Part shown: in pieces, positions 12,830-12,866 of the stretch | How positions within the stretch are numbered: position 1 is the first letter of the stretch | Layout: the number at the start of each line of letters is the position of its first letter | Assembly (NCBI GenBank): GCA_040219575.1 | Contig: JAVJSD010000124.1 | Coordinates: forward strand, 1-12,866 | From: JAVJSD01 sp040219575 | GTDB lineage: Bacteria > Planctomycetota > Planctomycetia > Pirellulales > Pirellulaceae | Direction: 5' to 3' | Length of the DNA: 12,866 nt | Program-made: the position numbers and the translations under genes | The notes under the pieces: generated by a model | Database searches by the model: none | What the model saw: the letters and a program-made list of their open reading frames with translations, nothing else | What the model was told of the DNA's origin: nothing

Positions 12830-12866
12830 ATGGCGCGTCCGGGCATGGTTGCAATTCTTTCAAGGT
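12830..12866 (+). CDS. Start of a possible gene (runs off the window)
   Basis: An ATG at 12830 is preceded by GGAGG with a seven-base spacer, an excellent ribosome binding site. The twelve visible codons read MARPGMVAILSR. This is too short to assign a family. The gene would be divergent from the TMEM43-like gene. No clear promoter was seen in the 156 bp between the two starts. Confidence 0.45.
   Translation, partial: MARPGMVAILSR

Overview
The window looks like chromosomal DNA from a GC-rich planctomycete, probably of the Pirellulales. I infer this from several things: an ECF sigma factor paired with a membrane Ser/Thr kinase carrying TPRs, a TMEM43-like membrane protein, a planctomycete-type NuoI, an actinobacterial-like ferrochelatase, a cadherin-like secreted protein, and the start of an ISL3-type transposase. 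No rRNA is present, so the assignment rests on protein resemblance recalled from memory, not on a search.

Layout, left to right. (1) Positions 1-47 hold the 5' end of a transposase gene (minus strand) that continues off the window. (2) Positions 318-3203 hold a probable minus-strand pair: ferrochelatase hemH, then a cyclic-nucleotide-binding patatin-like phospholipase, 48 nt apart. (3) tRNA-Glu(TTC) with its own promoter, then csrA with its own promoter, both minus strand. A 16-bp tandem repeat runs across the csrA stop codon, and a hairpin lies between csrA and the tRNA. (4) About 800 bp (3800-4596) carries no convincing gene. It holds the csrA leader and promoter, an 8-bp inverted repeat and a promoter-like site for the next gene. 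(5) Positions 4597-5600 are the only complete plus-strand genes: an orphan NADH-quinone oxidoreductase subunit I and a DUF2203 protein. A structured convergent intergenic region follows. (6) Positions 5654-7559 (minus) hold a YjbQ/UPF0047 protein, a small Arg-rich unknown protein, and a secreted protein with two cadherin/Ig-like repeats. (7) Positions 8004-10959 (minus) hold the sigma factor and kinase gene pair. (8) Positions 11198-12673 (minus) hold a TMEM43-like protein with a large low-complexity insert. (9) The start of a possible plus-strand gene lies at 12830.

How the genes fit together. The sigma/kinase pair is a recognised planctomycete arrangement: a membrane kinase with an extracytoplasmic TPR sensor region presumably controls the adjacent ECF sigma factor. 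The kinase is notable for having HGD in place of HRD and DFN in place of DFG. CsrA is a global post-transcriptional regulator, and its leader carries GGA motifs that would fit autoregulation. NuoI and ferrochelatase are core respiratory and haem genes, but each stands apart from its usual pathway cluster. Most of the other signal is structural: several perfect or near-perfect inverted repeats sit between genes, and a TTGACT -35-like element recurs upstream of minus-strand transcription units. I did not find a defence island, CRISPR array or other clearly new multi-gene system. The most unusual items are the atypical kinase, the Cys-rich ferrochelatase tail, the insert in the TMEM43-like protein and the repeat overlapping csrA.
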